DNA from: Eucalyptus grandis
Taxonomy: Eukaryota; Streptophyta; Magnoliopsida; Myrtales; Myrtaceae
DNA: 64,000 nt
Direction of reading: 5' to 3'
NCBI RefSeq assembly: GCF_016545825.1
Contig: NC_052618.1
Location: forward strand, 42,106,196-42,170,195
The notes under the pieces were generated by a model. The model searched no databases, was not told the DNA's origin, and was given only the letters and a program-made list of their open reading frames with translations. Of this stretch, positions 23,101 to 34,745 are shown one piece after another (position 1 is the first letter of the stretch; each line of letters opens with the position of its first letter). The position numbers were made by a program, and so were the translations under genes.

Positions 23101-23640
23101 TGATTTCTGTTAACAACATAAGAAAGGCTGGATCAGAAGTATCAGGGGTACTAGTGATTTCATTTTGGTCATCAATTTTTGTTTTTCCTTCTATGACAAG
23201 AGATTTTATATCATAAATTTCTTGTTTCATTTCTGATTGGGTTTCTTTTAAGGCTTGTATTTCTAATTTTTGTTGTTTTATTTCGTTTTGAAGGTCATTA
23301 ATATTTATGGGTCTAGACTGTGGTTTTTTGTTTCTATTTAGAATGTCTCTAAGATTGTAGGAAGTATTAGGCTTGGAAGTAATATTCATAGAAGAGTATA
23401 GTCTATCTAAGTATTCTTTTTGGCTTCGGGGTCAAGTATTTTGCCATTTGCTGAGAAGGAATTATTCTTCTTTTGTTAAGACGTTTACTTCAGGAATGGG
23501 TTTTCCTGGTGAAGCGTCTTCATATTCGGAATCTGAAGAGGATTCTATCTCATTAATCTTAAGACCTTCTTCCTCAAGAAGTTCATCAGAAGAAGTATCA
23601 TCATTTTCTATGAAGATGTTATTTAACGATTAAGAGTATT
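23101..23640 (-). pseudogene. Polyprotein spacer with predicted coiled coil, genome A
   Basis: Open from 23,389 to 23,012, with a heptad-like stretch (INDLQNEIKQQKLEIQALKE) typical of coiled coils, between the coat protein and the protease. The part upstream of 23,389 has stops but keeps an acidic and serine-rich tract. The matching region in genome C is 33,100-33,674. Confidence 0.6.
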
Positions 23641-24760
23641 ATCATCTAAAGAAAGTTCATTCAATTTTTTATTAATCCTACAATATTTTGAAATATGACC
23701 TTTTCTACCACAAGAATAGCATTTAATGTCTTTAAAATTTTTCTATCGAATGAGGTCTATTTTGGTTATTTTCGTGTCTTTGTTTATTCCTACGAAGAGG
23801 AGGTTTTTGTGATGTTTCTTTGTTTCTTTTTCAGGAGGACAAGTTCCCTTACATTTTGGTTTTGTTTTTTCATTATAAGAGGGGTCGTATTGAGCACAAA
23901 AATCTCCTAGACTCCTATTGGTGAGGGATTGTTCTTCCTTGAGTTGTCTTTGTAATTTGATTGTATTACACATTTGTGTTCCTTGTCTATAAACATAAGA
24001 GACTATTTCTCCATAAGAAAGGAGATCATAAGGAATTTGACCGCTGTAATCTTCTCTAATTTTATCTCTAACTTGGTCACCTATAATCTGAGGTAAACCG
24101 GCTAAGAATTTTCTTTCCAAAAGGGTTGATTGCAGTCGGGTCTAATAAGAACCCTTTGAAAGAAAAGCTCTTTGTATTCTCTAAATCTTCCTAAGGATTT
24201 GCAACGCATATTGGAAAGGAGATCTTGATTTCTATCCCTAATATGTGAAGGATCTCCTACAAAGTGTTGTGAAATGGAATAGATAAGGGTATTGACCGCA
24301 TCTTGGATGAGATGTCCTTGGTCATCATCCATGCGTTGACCAAAATCATCTACCTTATAAGCAGTTAAAATTTGTGTCTTTTGTTCATTTGTCAGGTAGT
24401 TATCCCACCAACCTTTTAGTTGTCCAAGAATCCGGCTACTAATAGATTAGCAACAGCATGGTCGAAACATCTTGCTGTGTTTTGTAGGCATTAGCAAGCA
24501 TCACCATGTTGTTAAGAATGTTCATAATATTGGTTTCTGCAACACCATCAATGTTCCATTCATAGATGGCGTCAGGAGAGTATTTATTCTGTATTTTTGC
24601 GATGATTCTTCTTGGGCAATGTCTGGTGGGGTAGCTCTACTATAATAAAGCTTCTGAGGTTGTCTCCAATTGAGTCTGTTAATCTCATTGACTGACTCAT
24701 TATCGGAATTACCAGAGTGTTTGGTCAGGGTACTAATAGTGGGTTGGTCTGGAGTGTCTT
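23641..24760 (-). pseudogene. Coat protein, genome A
   Basis: Open blocks 24,102-24,332 and 23,743-24,120 carry capsid sequence such as NMRCKSLGRFREYKELF and SYGEIVSYVYRQ. A zinc knuckle C-x2-C-x4-H-x4-C (CYSCGRKGH, then C four residues on) lies at 23,680-23,721. It is the caulimovirid nucleic-acid-binding motif. Frameshifts at about 24,110 and at 24,420-24,600 break the chain relative to genome C, which has a 300-codon open block here. Confidence 0.85.
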
Positions 24761-25464
24761 TAATAATAAGATTCTGGAATTTAGGAGTGTCTAGTATAGG
24801 ATCGGGTTCTAACTTTGATTTTCCTAAGAGTTTTTCTTTTGTTCTATAGCTTTGGCAAACTCTGGGCTAAGATTTTTGGAAATTCAAAGGCTTTAAAAAT
24901 GGGTTTTTGAGTGTGTCAACTTGAGGTGAAATAAGCTGAGTGAGATTCTGGATGGTGGATTCTATCCTATTTAACTGTTTCCCTATGGTTACTAAATGTT
25001 GATTAGTAAAATTGTTTTGTTCAATAACTTTGTGGGTGTATAGAGAGTCTCCTTTGTCTGGAAGCCTAAAGGGAATGACTGTAACCTCGCTATCTCCATG
25101 CTGAATTTTTATTCTCCTAAGGGGTGGATGATTAGATTCTATGGTTTCACCATTATCAAGTTTCCATTTGTAATGATGATCTAAAACAAATATTTCTTTT
25201 GGTTCGAGGAATTGTTCTTCTAACCAATCAAAGAAAAATATATGGACTTCATATTCATATATGTAGTCGTAATATTTTTGTTTGATGTCTTTTGCTTTAT
25301 CGACAAAGGTTTTGAAGAACCATTCTCTGATTTGTTTGTTATTTTCGAATTAAATTCTTTATTAAGAAAAGCTTTGTTTGGCTCAAAATGTTTTTCTAAA
25401 ACATTAAGCTCAGCATCTATCATTTGTGAATAAGTAGGAGAATGATGAGGAGAATCTGTATTTT
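24761..25464 (-). pseudogene. Polyprotein region between movement and coat proteins, genome A
   Basis: Short open blocks only (25,220-25,423). It includes LNVLEKHFEPNKAFLNKEF, with counterparts in genome C (35,311-35,619 and 34,885-35,283). No catalytic motif was recognised. Confidence 0.55.
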
Positions 25465-26593
25465 CTAGGACTGGTTCAGGCTGGTTTTGTTGGTAAACCG
25501 GCTCGGAAATCCCGATCTATTATCTAATCCACTAATTTCAGGTTCAAGAGGTAACTCATTATTACTTCTACTAGTGGAAGGAGGTAAAGGTGTTGTATCA
25601 CGTGTGGGAGTGTTTCTATGCACACTAGGAGGAGGAGTGTTTCTATGAGTACTTGGAGGGATGGTGATTATAGGAGGAAGATTGGGATTAAGATCTACGG
25701 ACCTTGTATAAGAATTGTGAAAAGAAGGACTAGATCTTGAATCGAATGATCTTCTAGGAAATCTAATGGTCACTCTTCCTTCGGATGTTGAATGACATTA
25801 GTAGGATCGTATTTTGAACAACTTGTTGGGGAATTTGGTTTTCTAATTCCCATTGTTCGGTAAAGTAACTTGGTTCCAATTAATAGATCTAGGAATTGTT
25901 GTATTTGCTCTAGAAATGTCAGTTTGAAGGAGAAGTGTTTCTCCTCGAGGACTATGTTTGAAAGCATTTTCTCCAAAAGCGGAGGACATGGCTTTATAAT
26001 GAATTCTATAGACAAGGGCTAAAGGAATAGATCCATCTGCTACTTTATAATTATGGATTTTGATTTGGAGTGTTAGAGCTCTAAGAATGTTCCTATCTTT
26101 GAGGGAAACAGAGAAATTGGGATAACTTGAGTCCAAAATGTATAGGTCATTTGCAGAGACTTGTCTCTACGGTACCTAGAATGGACTCGTCATAATTTAA
26201 GAGACGTGAATCTCTTAAAACTAAGAGAATGGAAGTATTAAGACCTTCTTTTGTGAGAGGTTTGACTCCTACTTGTACTAATCCTATATGAATGTAATTG
26301 TATTTTTGTTTATGCTTTTGAATGGACTCTTTGTTTAAAAGATGTATTTTTTCATAGGAATTAGAAAGAAGAACATCTCTTTCTTCGGTGGATATGACAT
26401 AATCAGATTTTTTGAAAAATTTCAATTTTGATTGTTTGTATATTTCCTTAAGCTGTATTTTAGGAATTTCCGAATTTTCTATAGATTTGTTGAAATCTTC
26501 TATCCTTACTTCTTCTCTATGTATAGGACTTGGATCCGAGTCCATTTGTGATAAAGAACTAGAGGAAGATGTAGATCTTCTATGTAAACTCAT
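25465..26593 (-). pseudogene. Movement protein (30K type), genome A
   Basis: Begins at ATG 26,593 (MSLHRRSTSSSSSLSQ). The core resembles 30K-superfamily movement proteins of caulimovirids: LVLRDSRLLNYDESILGTVE, then SVSLKDRNILRALTLQIK and GSIPLALVYRIHYKA. It is split into overlapping frames at about 26,140, 25,850-26,010 and 25,770 by small indels, whereas genome C keeps it open for 332 codons. The proline-rich C-terminal part (TIPPSTHRNTPPPS) lies in 25,465-25,773. It would tubulate plasmodesmata for cell-to-cell movement. Confidence 0.8.
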
Positions 26594-26693
26594 ACTTAAG
26601 ATCGGAACTATTCCTTCTTCGTAACCGTTACTGAGCTAAACCAACGGTCTAACAGCCACTCAGGGACTTACGGCCTAAACCACTCTGTAGAAA

Positions 26694-26877
26694 CAAGAAG
26701 GATGCCAACGAATGGCTCTCGATCTATGTGTATGATCTTACAAAGACTATCTATACTTTCCTTCGGCTCGATATATATATATATATATATAACAAGAAGG
26801 ATGCCAACGAATGGCTCTCAATCTATGAGTATGTTCTTACAAAGACTATCTATACCTTTCCACTGGCTTTGATACCA
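26694..26877 (-). repeat. Leader duplication split by a (TA)n tract
   Basis: The leader words acaagaaggatgccaacgaa and cttacaaagactatctata occur twice (26,694-26,760 and 26,793-26,858), separated by about 20 bases of TA repeat (26,774-26,792). Genome C has a single copy (36,686-36,748). Confidence 0.85.
26863..26877 (-). other. tRNA-Met primer binding site, genome A
   Basis: Minus strand TGGTATCAAAGCCAG: the first eight bases match the 3' end complement of initiator tRNA-Met used by caulimovirids, with one mismatch in the next few. It lies about 270 bases upstream of the movement protein ATG. Confidence 0.8.
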
Positions 26878-26892
26878 TAAAGGGGCTAGGAT

Positions 26893-27575
26893 CGGAGTAC
26901 TATAGTAAGAGAACAAGGAAGTATAAGAGACTATAAAGGACTATATAAGAACTTAAGAACTTAAATAAAATCGCGAGAATTAAAAATAATGTAAAGACTG
27001 AAGGCAATATATAAGATATAAAGTAAGAGTATGCATAAACAAAAATCAATCATGAAGGTGGTATGAACTTGTATTAAATGAACTGAAAATTACATGTATT
27101 GAAAGATACAGAAACTAAAGCAGAAATTAAAGCATTAAGTCATCAACTAGGGCGGTAATCCGCACTCCAGGGAATATTGATATTGTATTACAAGAAATGG
27201 TTAACCAACTACCATGTAAGTTGGTAACCCTGTACAAAACTATGTATTTGAAAACAAACTTACTTTGTAACAAGGGATACAAGGTAAGAAAACTTGAGGC
27301 TTGAAAGGATGAGGGTTTACAAGAGGGTGAGAGGAGGAAGAAGAGAGAGATGAGATCTGGAAAATTTTGAGTCCTTTCATCTTGTGCCGGAGAAGTATAT
27401 TTATAGAAGGTGCTACAGTGTTGAACGATGTAGAGTGAATAGTACTGAGTGAACAGTGTAAGGTGAATAGTACTGAGTGAATAGTGAATAGTGAACAGTG
27501 TATGCCTATTGCTACAGTGTATAGCCTTTTGCGCCGTTTGCAACAGTGTCTACATGTGATGTCTTGAACTTGTCT
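26893..27575 (-). promoter_or_regulatory. Copy B intergenic region: promoter and leader leading into genome A
   Basis: TATA box (TATAAAT on the minus strand) at 27,399-27,405. A cluster of gaacagtgta / gtgaatagtactgag words upstream (27,420-27,520) is conserved in place with the 19.6-kb and 29.6-kb copies. Read on the minus strand, the unit runs promoter, leader (tcttatatagtcc region), primer site at 26,877, movement protein. This is therefore the promoter that would transcribe genome A. Confidence 0.65.
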
Positions 27576-28991
27576 TTAATCCCTACCTAGAGAGATCCCG
27601 TAGCAGTCATCTTCATTGGTGTTTCCACTGTGATGTGACTGTGAAGATCCGTATGTATTGTCTTGTGATTTGGAGGATCCACATTGTGATTCTTCCGCTT
27701 CTGAAAGCATTATTCTAAGGATGTTGCAGTATTCTTCTTTATTCTAGACTGCAGCAAATGTTGCACTTGCAATGGATTTCTCCTGTAAAAAAGATGCATT
27801 TGATGGGGCTGCGATTATATGAGTTTTCTAACTATTTAGCCATGTTTTAACCGCAACTTCGGATCCTTGTTCATGTAATTTGAATCCATCACACCATTTT
27901 GTCTTATACTTTCGAATAAGTACAGGTACTAAGTTGGTGGATGTATTGTATTCAAACTCCCAAGCTGTTACCCATGAGATTTTGAATATTATGAAAAAAT
28001 GTATAAGGCAATGGAATCTTGAATCATGTGGAGTTGGTGCATAGTGTTTACAGAATTTTTGGTATCCTTGATTAACTGTAGGATGTAAAATAATGTCCAA
28101 AGGACCAAAGAAATCCCACCAAGAAGTAAACCAGTTTAGTAGGCTTTGTCTGGGGAAATTGTCTTTGAAGAATACCAACCAAGAATGTTGGAAATTTGTG
28201 TTTTGCCTGTAGAAGACATTCTACCAAGCTTGTTGGTAATCCCAGTAGGTATATGAAGAGGAGTATGGTAGACTTTGGGTAAGTCTGGTTTGGAATTTTC
28301 TAGATGTATGAGGTGAAACTCTCCATTGTGAGGGGTGTATGATTTTACTAATGGATATAGTGGAGTAAAGGATATTTTCTGTATTGTTTTTGTCAGCAAA
28401 GTGAGTAAACCTTGCCGATTCGGTCTCCACTAAGATTTGCTCATAATAAGCAAGAGTTTTGTTTGTATTATGTGGCTTAAAAAGCCAATTTTCTAGAAAG
28501 ATATTTTTTGCGAATTGGATTGGATTTTCATCGTAAAATCCATCTTCCACAGTCAGTATTTTTTGAAAAGATGTTTTGGGGAAAAACTTAGATCCTTGAG
28601 AATGAGGGGTTACTTGTAGCCTAATAACCACCTTATTCGAAATTTTTTTGTATTGTTTTTGTGTATCAAGAGGGGAAGGATTGTTGCATACCTCAATATC
28701 CTTAGAAGGCTCTTTCTTTACTGTTTTTTGTAAAGACTGGGCAAGAGCAATATTGTTTCTTTTTGTAGTATGTCGACTAGCTGGTTAAAAGCTAATATGG
28801 GTTCAAATGATATGGGATCCATTTTCAAAGATGTATTTGGTGTTTTGTGTTGTTGTAAGAATAACTAGTTGTTTTCTACCATTTGAAGCCATGTCTTGAT
28901 GGGTGTTAAGCCTGTTGGCTTTGGTGGTGTATTGGAGGTTTTGGCAATGACTTTGCCTTTGCCTTTGCCTTTGTCTTTTTTGGATCTTGGC
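27576..28991 (-). pseudogene. Pararetrovirus ORF2, partial copy B
   Basis: From the inverted junction at 28,991 to a TAA at 27,576. The content matches ORF2 of genomes A and C: the N-terminal lysine-rich stretch, KTWLQ-type segment, central HADKNNTENI-like and ESARFTHFADKN blocks, WFTSWWDFFGPLDIILHP and the acidic C-terminus. Open blocks are 28,221-28,631, 28,136-28,399 and 27,828-28,178 in different frames, so at least two frameshifts are present, plus stops (for example at 27,828). Nothing of ORF1 precedes it except the inverted protease piece. Confidence 0.75.
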
Positions 28992-29056
28992 ACTCTTTGA
29001 TACAGGAGCTGATCTCAATTGTATCAAAGAAGGCCTTGTTCCGACAAGATACTTTG
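28992..29056 (+). pseudogene. Inverted 65-bp protease fragment at the B/C junction
   Basis: On the plus strand this reads FDTGADLNCIKEGLVPTRYF, the protease active-site region, whereas the whole array otherwise reads on the minus strand. To its left is the start of ORF2 of copy B. To its right is the leader of the intergenic region of genome C (aggatcggagtactatag). It is an inversion or a filler copied in during joining. Confidence 0.9.
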
Positions 29057-29737
29057 AGGATCGGAGTACTATAGTAAGAGAACAAGGAAGTATAAGAGAC
29101 TATAAAGGACTATATAAGAACTTAAGAACTTAAATAAAATTGCGAGAATTAAAAATAATGTAAAGACCAAAGGCAATATATAAGATATAAAGTAAGAGTA
29201 TGAATAAACAAAAACCAACCATGAAAGTGGTATGAACTTGTCTTAAATGAACTGAAAGTTACATGTATTGAAAGATACAAAAACTAAAGCAGAAATTAAA
29301 GCATCAAGTCATCCACTAGGGCAGTAATCCGCACTCCATGGAGTATTGATGTTGTATTACAAGAAATGGTTAACCAACTACCATGTAAGTTGGTAACCTT
29401 GTATAAAACTATGTATTTGAAAACAAACTTACTTTGTAACAAGGGATACAAGGTAAGAAAGCTTGAGGCTTGAAAGGATGAGGGTTTACAAGAGGGTGAG
29501 ACGAGGAAGAAGAGAGAGATAAGATCTGGAAAATTTCGAGTCCCTCCATCTTGTGCCGGAGAAGTGTATTTATAGAAGGTGCTACAGTGTTGAATAGTGT
29601 AAAGTGAATGGTACTAAGTGAACAGTGTAAGGTGAACCGTATTAAGTGAATAGTGAACAGTGTATGCCTATTGCTACAGTGTATAGCCTTTTGCGCTGTT
29701 TGCAACAGTGTCTGCATGTAATGTCTTGAACTTGTTT
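29057..29737 (-). promoter_or_regulatory. Genome C intergenic region with TATA box
   Basis: TATA box (minus TATAAAT) at 29,568-29,574 and upstream repeated words (29,590-29,690) as in the other two copies. In this copy the downstream leader runs into the inverted protease fragment and then ORF2 of copy B. A transcript starting here would not begin a normal genome. Confidence 0.65.
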
Positions 29738-31160
29738 TTAATCCCCACTTGGAGAGATCCCGTAGTAGTCATCTTCATTGGTGTTTCCACTGTGATGTGA
29801 CTGTGAGGATCTGTCTGTATTGTCTTGTGATTTGGAGGATCCACATTGTGATCCTTCCACTCCCGAGAGCATTGTTCTAAGGATGTTGCAGTATTCTTCT
29901 TTGTTCTGGATTGCAGCAAGTGCTGCACTTGCAATGGATTTCTCCTGTAAAAACGATGTATTTGATGGGGCTGCGATTATATGAGTTTTCTAACTATTTA
30001 GCCATGTTTTAACCAGAGCTTCGGATTCTTGTTCATGTAATTTGAATCCATCCCACCATTTTTTCTTGTACATTTGGATAAGTACAGATATTAAGTTGGT
30101 GGATGTATTGTATTCAAACTCCTAAGCTGTTACCCATGAGATTTTGAATATTATGAAAAAATGCATAAGGCAATGGAATCTTGGATCATGTGGAGTTGGT
30201 ACATAGTGTTTACGGAATGTTTGGTATTCTTGATTAACTGTAAGATGTAAAATAATATCCAAAGGACCAAAGAGATCCCACTAAGAACTAAACCAATTTG
30301 GTAGGCTTTGTTTGGGGAAATTGTCTTTGAAGAATACCAACCAAGAATGTTGGAAATTTGTATTTTGCCTGTAGAAGACATTCCACCAGGCTTGTTGGTA
30401 GTCCCAGTAGGTATATGAAGAGGACTATGGTAGACTTTGGGTAAGTTTGGTTTGGAATTTTCTAGATGTATGAGGTGAAACTCCCCATTGTGAGGAGTGT
30501 ATGATTTTACTAATAGATATAATGGAGTAAAGGATATTTTCTGTATTGTTTTTGTCAACAAAGTGAGTAAACCTTGCCGATTCGGTCTCCACTAAGATTT
30601 GCTCATAATAAGCAAGAGTTTTGCTTGTATTGTGCTTAAAAATCCAATTTTCTGGAAAGATGTTTTTTGCAAATTTGATTGGATTTTCATTGTAAAATCC
30701 ATCTTTCACAGTCAGTATTTTTTGAAAAGATGTTTTGGGGAAAAACTTAGATCTTTGAGAATGAGGGGTTGCTTGTGGCCTAATAACCACATCATTCGAA
30801 ATTCTTTTGTATTGTTTTTGTGTATCAAGAGGGGAAGAATTGTTGCTTACCTCAATGTCCTCAGAAGGCTTTTTCTTTACTGTTTTTTGTAAAGACTGAG
30901 CAAGTAACAATATTATTTCTTTTGGTAGTATGTCGGCTAGCTGGTTAAAAGCTAATATGGGTTCAAATGATATGGGTTCTATTTTCAAAGATGTATTTGG
31001 TGTTTTGTGTTGTTGTAAGAATGACTGGTTGTTTTCTGCCATTTGAAGCCATGTCTTGATGGGTGTTAAGCCTGTTAGCTTTGGTAGTGTATTGGAGGTT
31101 TCGGCAATGACTTTGCCTTTGCCTTTGTCTTTTTGGATCTTGGCTTGATGGTATTCCCTG
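29738..31160 (-). pseudogene. Pararetrovirus ORF2, genome C
   Basis: The coding sequence matches ORF2 of genome A. Its largest open block is 30,425-31,207 (260 codons, including MAENNQSFLQQHKTPNTSLK and ESARFTHFVDKNNTENI). At the place where genome A starts ORF2 (ATG 21,153) this copy reads AAG, so the original start is lost. A frame change near 30,430-30,560 and stops downstream (30,290 region) break the rest. The protein ends at TAA 29,738. Confidence 0.75.
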
Positions 31161-32700
31161 TAAAAGTTCTCTTGTGAGAAAATCGGGTAATGGATTTGAA
31201 GAACCATTTATAAATTCGATGTCAAAATCAAATACTAAAAGTATGGCTTGCCATCTAGTAAAAATTTGTTTTTATGCAATGTTTAAGACGTCTTTTTGTA
31301 AAATGTCTTTGGCTGATTTGCAATCAATCCTTAAGAGAAATTTTTGATTCAATAAATCTCCTTGGAATTTTGATATAGACAAAACTATAGCAAGTATTTC
31401 TTTTTTGATCGTTGAATAATTTGTTGTGTAGAATTTCAATGTTTTGAAATAAACTGAACGACTTGTTCTTTGCTATTCTTAACCTGTTTAAGAATGCCAC
31501 TGTATCCTATCTCTGAGGCATTTGTTTCAACTATTTTGAAAGTAGATGGGTCAGCTAAATGTAAGTATGGTATTTCTTTAACATGAATCTTAATTTGCTT
31601 GACTATGTTTGTATGGACCGAAGTCCATGGTGGAGGGTCCTTTTGCAACCTTTGGTGTAAGGGTTTACAAAGGATATTTATATTGGGAAAGAAATCCATA
31701 ATATAATTCAGACTACCTAAGAACCTTTGTAATTGGGTTTTGTTTCTAATTTCATCTGGGAATTTATCAATTAAAGATATTGATCTTTCTATGGTTATAG
31801 TGCCTAAATGAATGTAATGACCTAAGAATCTAATCTTAGTTTTAAATAGTGCAATTTTAGTAGGAGAGACTACAAGACCATTTTGTATGATTACTTTTAT
31901 GAAAGTGGACAAATGTTTAAAGTGTTGTTCTGTATTTGACGAGAAAATAAGAACATCATCTATATAAACTATGATGTATTCTGAATAAGGATTGAAAATT
32001 TCATTCATAATTCTCTGGAATTCTGAAGGGGCATTTTTTAGGCCGAATGGCATGACGTTCCATTTGTATTGGCCAAATGGGACTGTAAAAGCTGTTTTGT
32101 ATTTATCCTTTTCATTGATTTGTATTTACCAAAATCCTGACTTCATGTCAAATTTTGAAAATATTTTTGAGTTACACAACTTGTTAAGCAAATCTTTTTT
32201 ATTAGGTATAGGATATCTTATCCATCTAAGAGTTGTATTTAGAGGTTTATAATTTATGACTAGCCTGGGAACTCCTCTTTCTAGTTCAGCATTTTTATTG
32301 ACATAGAAAGCGGAACAGCTCCATGGTGACTGGCTTTTTCTTATGAGTTTTTTATTTTATTTTATTTAAGAGGTCTTGTATTTCTGTTTGGCAAAATTTT
32401 AGAACTTCTTGGTTCATCTGTGTAAGGCGAGCTTTTGTAGGTATTTTGTTTTCAGAAAAATCATGTTCATAGGATAGATCAACAATATGCTTCTTCTTTT
32501 TTTCCCAAAAAGCATTGGGTAAGGTAGAGCATATGTTTTTTTCTATTTATTTTTGTAGGGAAGCTACTTTTTCTAAAATATTGGGTTTTACAAGATTTTC
32601 TTCTATTCTTTTGAATTCTAAATCTTCTTTTAGGAATTCAAGCTGGTTTTCTTTGTCTTTTATAAGGCAATTTATTTATGAAATAGAGTGTTCTTGTAAA
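31061..32700 (-). pseudogene. Reverse transcriptase - RNase H, genome C
   Basis: The open block 31,436-32,053 starts MPFGLKNAPSEFQRIMNEIF and has the catalytic YIDD at about 31,955-31,966, then FLGHYIHLGTI and FLGSLNYIMDFFP. The start of RNase H (ETNASEIGYSGILKQV) is in the same frame. Upstream, GFWQI-type and palm-domain sequence is present at 32,100-32,350 but out of frame. A frameshift near 31,430 and a stop near 31,275 break RNase H. Confidence 0.85.
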
Positions 32701-33099
32701 ATGTTTAAGCTTCTCTTTTGTGGTTTTGTTATCAAGTTAAAGGTGATCATTCTGTTTAAAGCCTGAGTTTCAATTCCTTCATTAGTAAGCGTAAAGGGTT
32801 GGATTAATTGTATAAAAGGTGTTCCTAGAATTACCTGTTGCCTCATATTTTTAACTAAAAGAAAAAGATGTTTTATAGGACATTTGGTCTTTTACTATTA
32901 AGGCTTTTGGCAATTTGTATTGAATATTTATTTTGTCTCCAAAGGCTGATTTTAGAGATTCGGATGTTTTATCGAAGTATCTTGTCGAACAAGGCCTTCT
33001 TTGATACAATTGAGATCAGCTCCTGTATCAAAGAGTGCTGTTGTTTCAATAGTATACTCATTATTGATTTTTATCATTATATTTATTATCCATTTCCTA
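32701..33099 (-). pseudogene. Aspartic protease, genome C
   Basis: ETTALFDTGADLNCIKEGL is intact with the catalytic DTGA at about 33,030. A single-base loss after EGLV (near 32,985, where copies A and B have a longer g-run) shifts the frame, and a short wrong-frame tail follows. The remainder continues in another frame to 32,700. Confidence 0.8.
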
Positions 33100-33674
33100 G
33101 ATGTTATTTCTGTTAATAACATAAGAAATGCCGGGTCAGAAGTATTAGAGGTATTGGTGATTTCATTTTGGTCTTCTAATTTTGTTTTTCCTTTCATGAC
33201 AAGAGATTTTATATCAGAAATTTCTTATTTCATTTCGACTTGGGTTGCTTTCAAGGCTTGTATTTCTAATTTTTGTTACTTTATTTCATTTTGAAGATCA
33301 TTAATGTTTATGGGTTTGGATTGTGGTTTTTTGTTTCTATTCAGAATGTCTTTTAAGTTGTAGGAAGTATTGGGATTACTAACAATGTTCATAGAAGAAT
33401 GTAATCTATCTAAGTATTCTTTTTTGGCTTCTGGGTTAGTTATTTTATCAGCAAAGTCTTTGAGGAGAAATTCTTTTTCTTTTGTTAACATGTTTATTTC
33501 AAGGGTGTGTTTTTCAGGAGAGGCATCTTCATAGTTGGAATCTGAAGAGGTTTCTATTTCATTAATCTGGAGGCCCTCTTCTTCCAGAAGTTCATCAGAA
33601 GAAGTGTCATCAGTTTCTATAAATATGTTGTTTAGCAAGTGTACAGTGTTATCGTCTAAAGATAATTTATTCAT
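33100..33674 (-). pseudogene. Polyprotein spacer with coiled coil, genome C
   Basis: The open block 33,276-33,674 begins MNKLSLDDNTVHLL and contains an acidic tract (DDTSSDELLEEEGLQINEIE) followed by PININDLQNEIK, matching the coiled-coil start in genome A. The heptad part beyond 33,276 contains stops. Confidence 0.6.
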
Positions 33675-34745
33675 TCTTTTGTTAATCTTACAATATTTTG
33701 AAACATGTCCTTTTCTACCGCAAGAGTAACACTTGATGTCTTAAAATTTTTTCTTATCGGTCTGAGGTCTATTTTGGTTATTATAGTGTCTACGTTTATT
33801 CCTATGGGGTTGAGACTGGCTACGATGTTTTCTTGCTCTTTTTCAGAAAGGGCAAGTTCCTTTACATTTTGGTTTTGTTTTCTCATTATAAGACGGATCA
33901 TATTGAGTACAAAAATCTCCTAGACTCCTATTGGTGAGAGATTGTTCTTCCATGAGTTGTCTTTGTAATTTGATTGTATTACACATTTGTGTTCCTTGTC
34001 TGTAAACATAGGAGACTATTTCTCCATAAGAAAGAAGATCATAAGGTATTTGGCCACTGTATTCTTCTCTAATTCTATCCCTAACTTGGTCACCTATAAT
34101 TTGGGGTAAACCAGCTAAGAATTTTTCTTTCCAAAAGGGTTGATTGCAATCTGGTCTGACAATAACTCTTTGAAGGAAAAGTTCTTTGTATTCTCTAAAT
34201 CTCCCTAAGGATTTGCATCGCATATTGGATAGGAGATCTTGATTTCTATCCCTAATATGTAAAGGGTCTCCTATGAAGTGTTGTGAAATGGAGTAAATAA
34301 GAGTATTAACTGCATCTTGGATGAGACGTCCTTGATCATCATCTATGAGTTGTCTAAAGTCGTCTACTTTATAGGCAGTTAAGATTTGTATTTTCCGTTC
34401 TTCCGTCAAATAATTATCCCACCAACCTTTTAGTTGTCTAGTAAATCCGGCTACTAAAAGATTAGCAACAGCATGATCAGAAACATCTTGCTGTGTTTTG
34501 TATGCATTAGCAAGCATTATCATGTTATTAAGAATATTCATAATATTGGTTTCAGCTACACCATCTATATTCCATTCATAAATGGCGTTCGGAGAGTATT
34601 TATTATGTATTTTTTGCAATGATTCTTCTTGGGCGATGTCTGGTGGGGTAGCTCTACTGTAATAAAGTTTTTGGGGTTGTCTCCAATTGAGTCTGTTTAC
34701 CTCAGCAACTAATTCATTGTCGGAATCATTAGAGGGCTTGATCAA
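33675..34745 (-). pseudogene. Coat protein, genome C
   Basis: Open for 300 codons from 34,745 to 33,843, including the motif GWWDNYLTEE (conserved in caulimovirid capsids), NMRCKSLGRFREYKELF and IREEYSGQIPYDLLSYGEIV. The zinc knuckle (C-x2-C-x4-H-x4-C) follows at 33,690-33,732 in another frame, so a frameshift near 33,840 separates capsid core and knuckle. This is the best-preserved capsid region in the array. Confidence 0.87.

Noticed and set aside
27127..27543. 138-codon frame, with similar ones at 29,409-29,717 and 19,585-19,956
   Set aside because: They cross the viral promoter repeats and TATA box and are not conserved in frame among the three copies.
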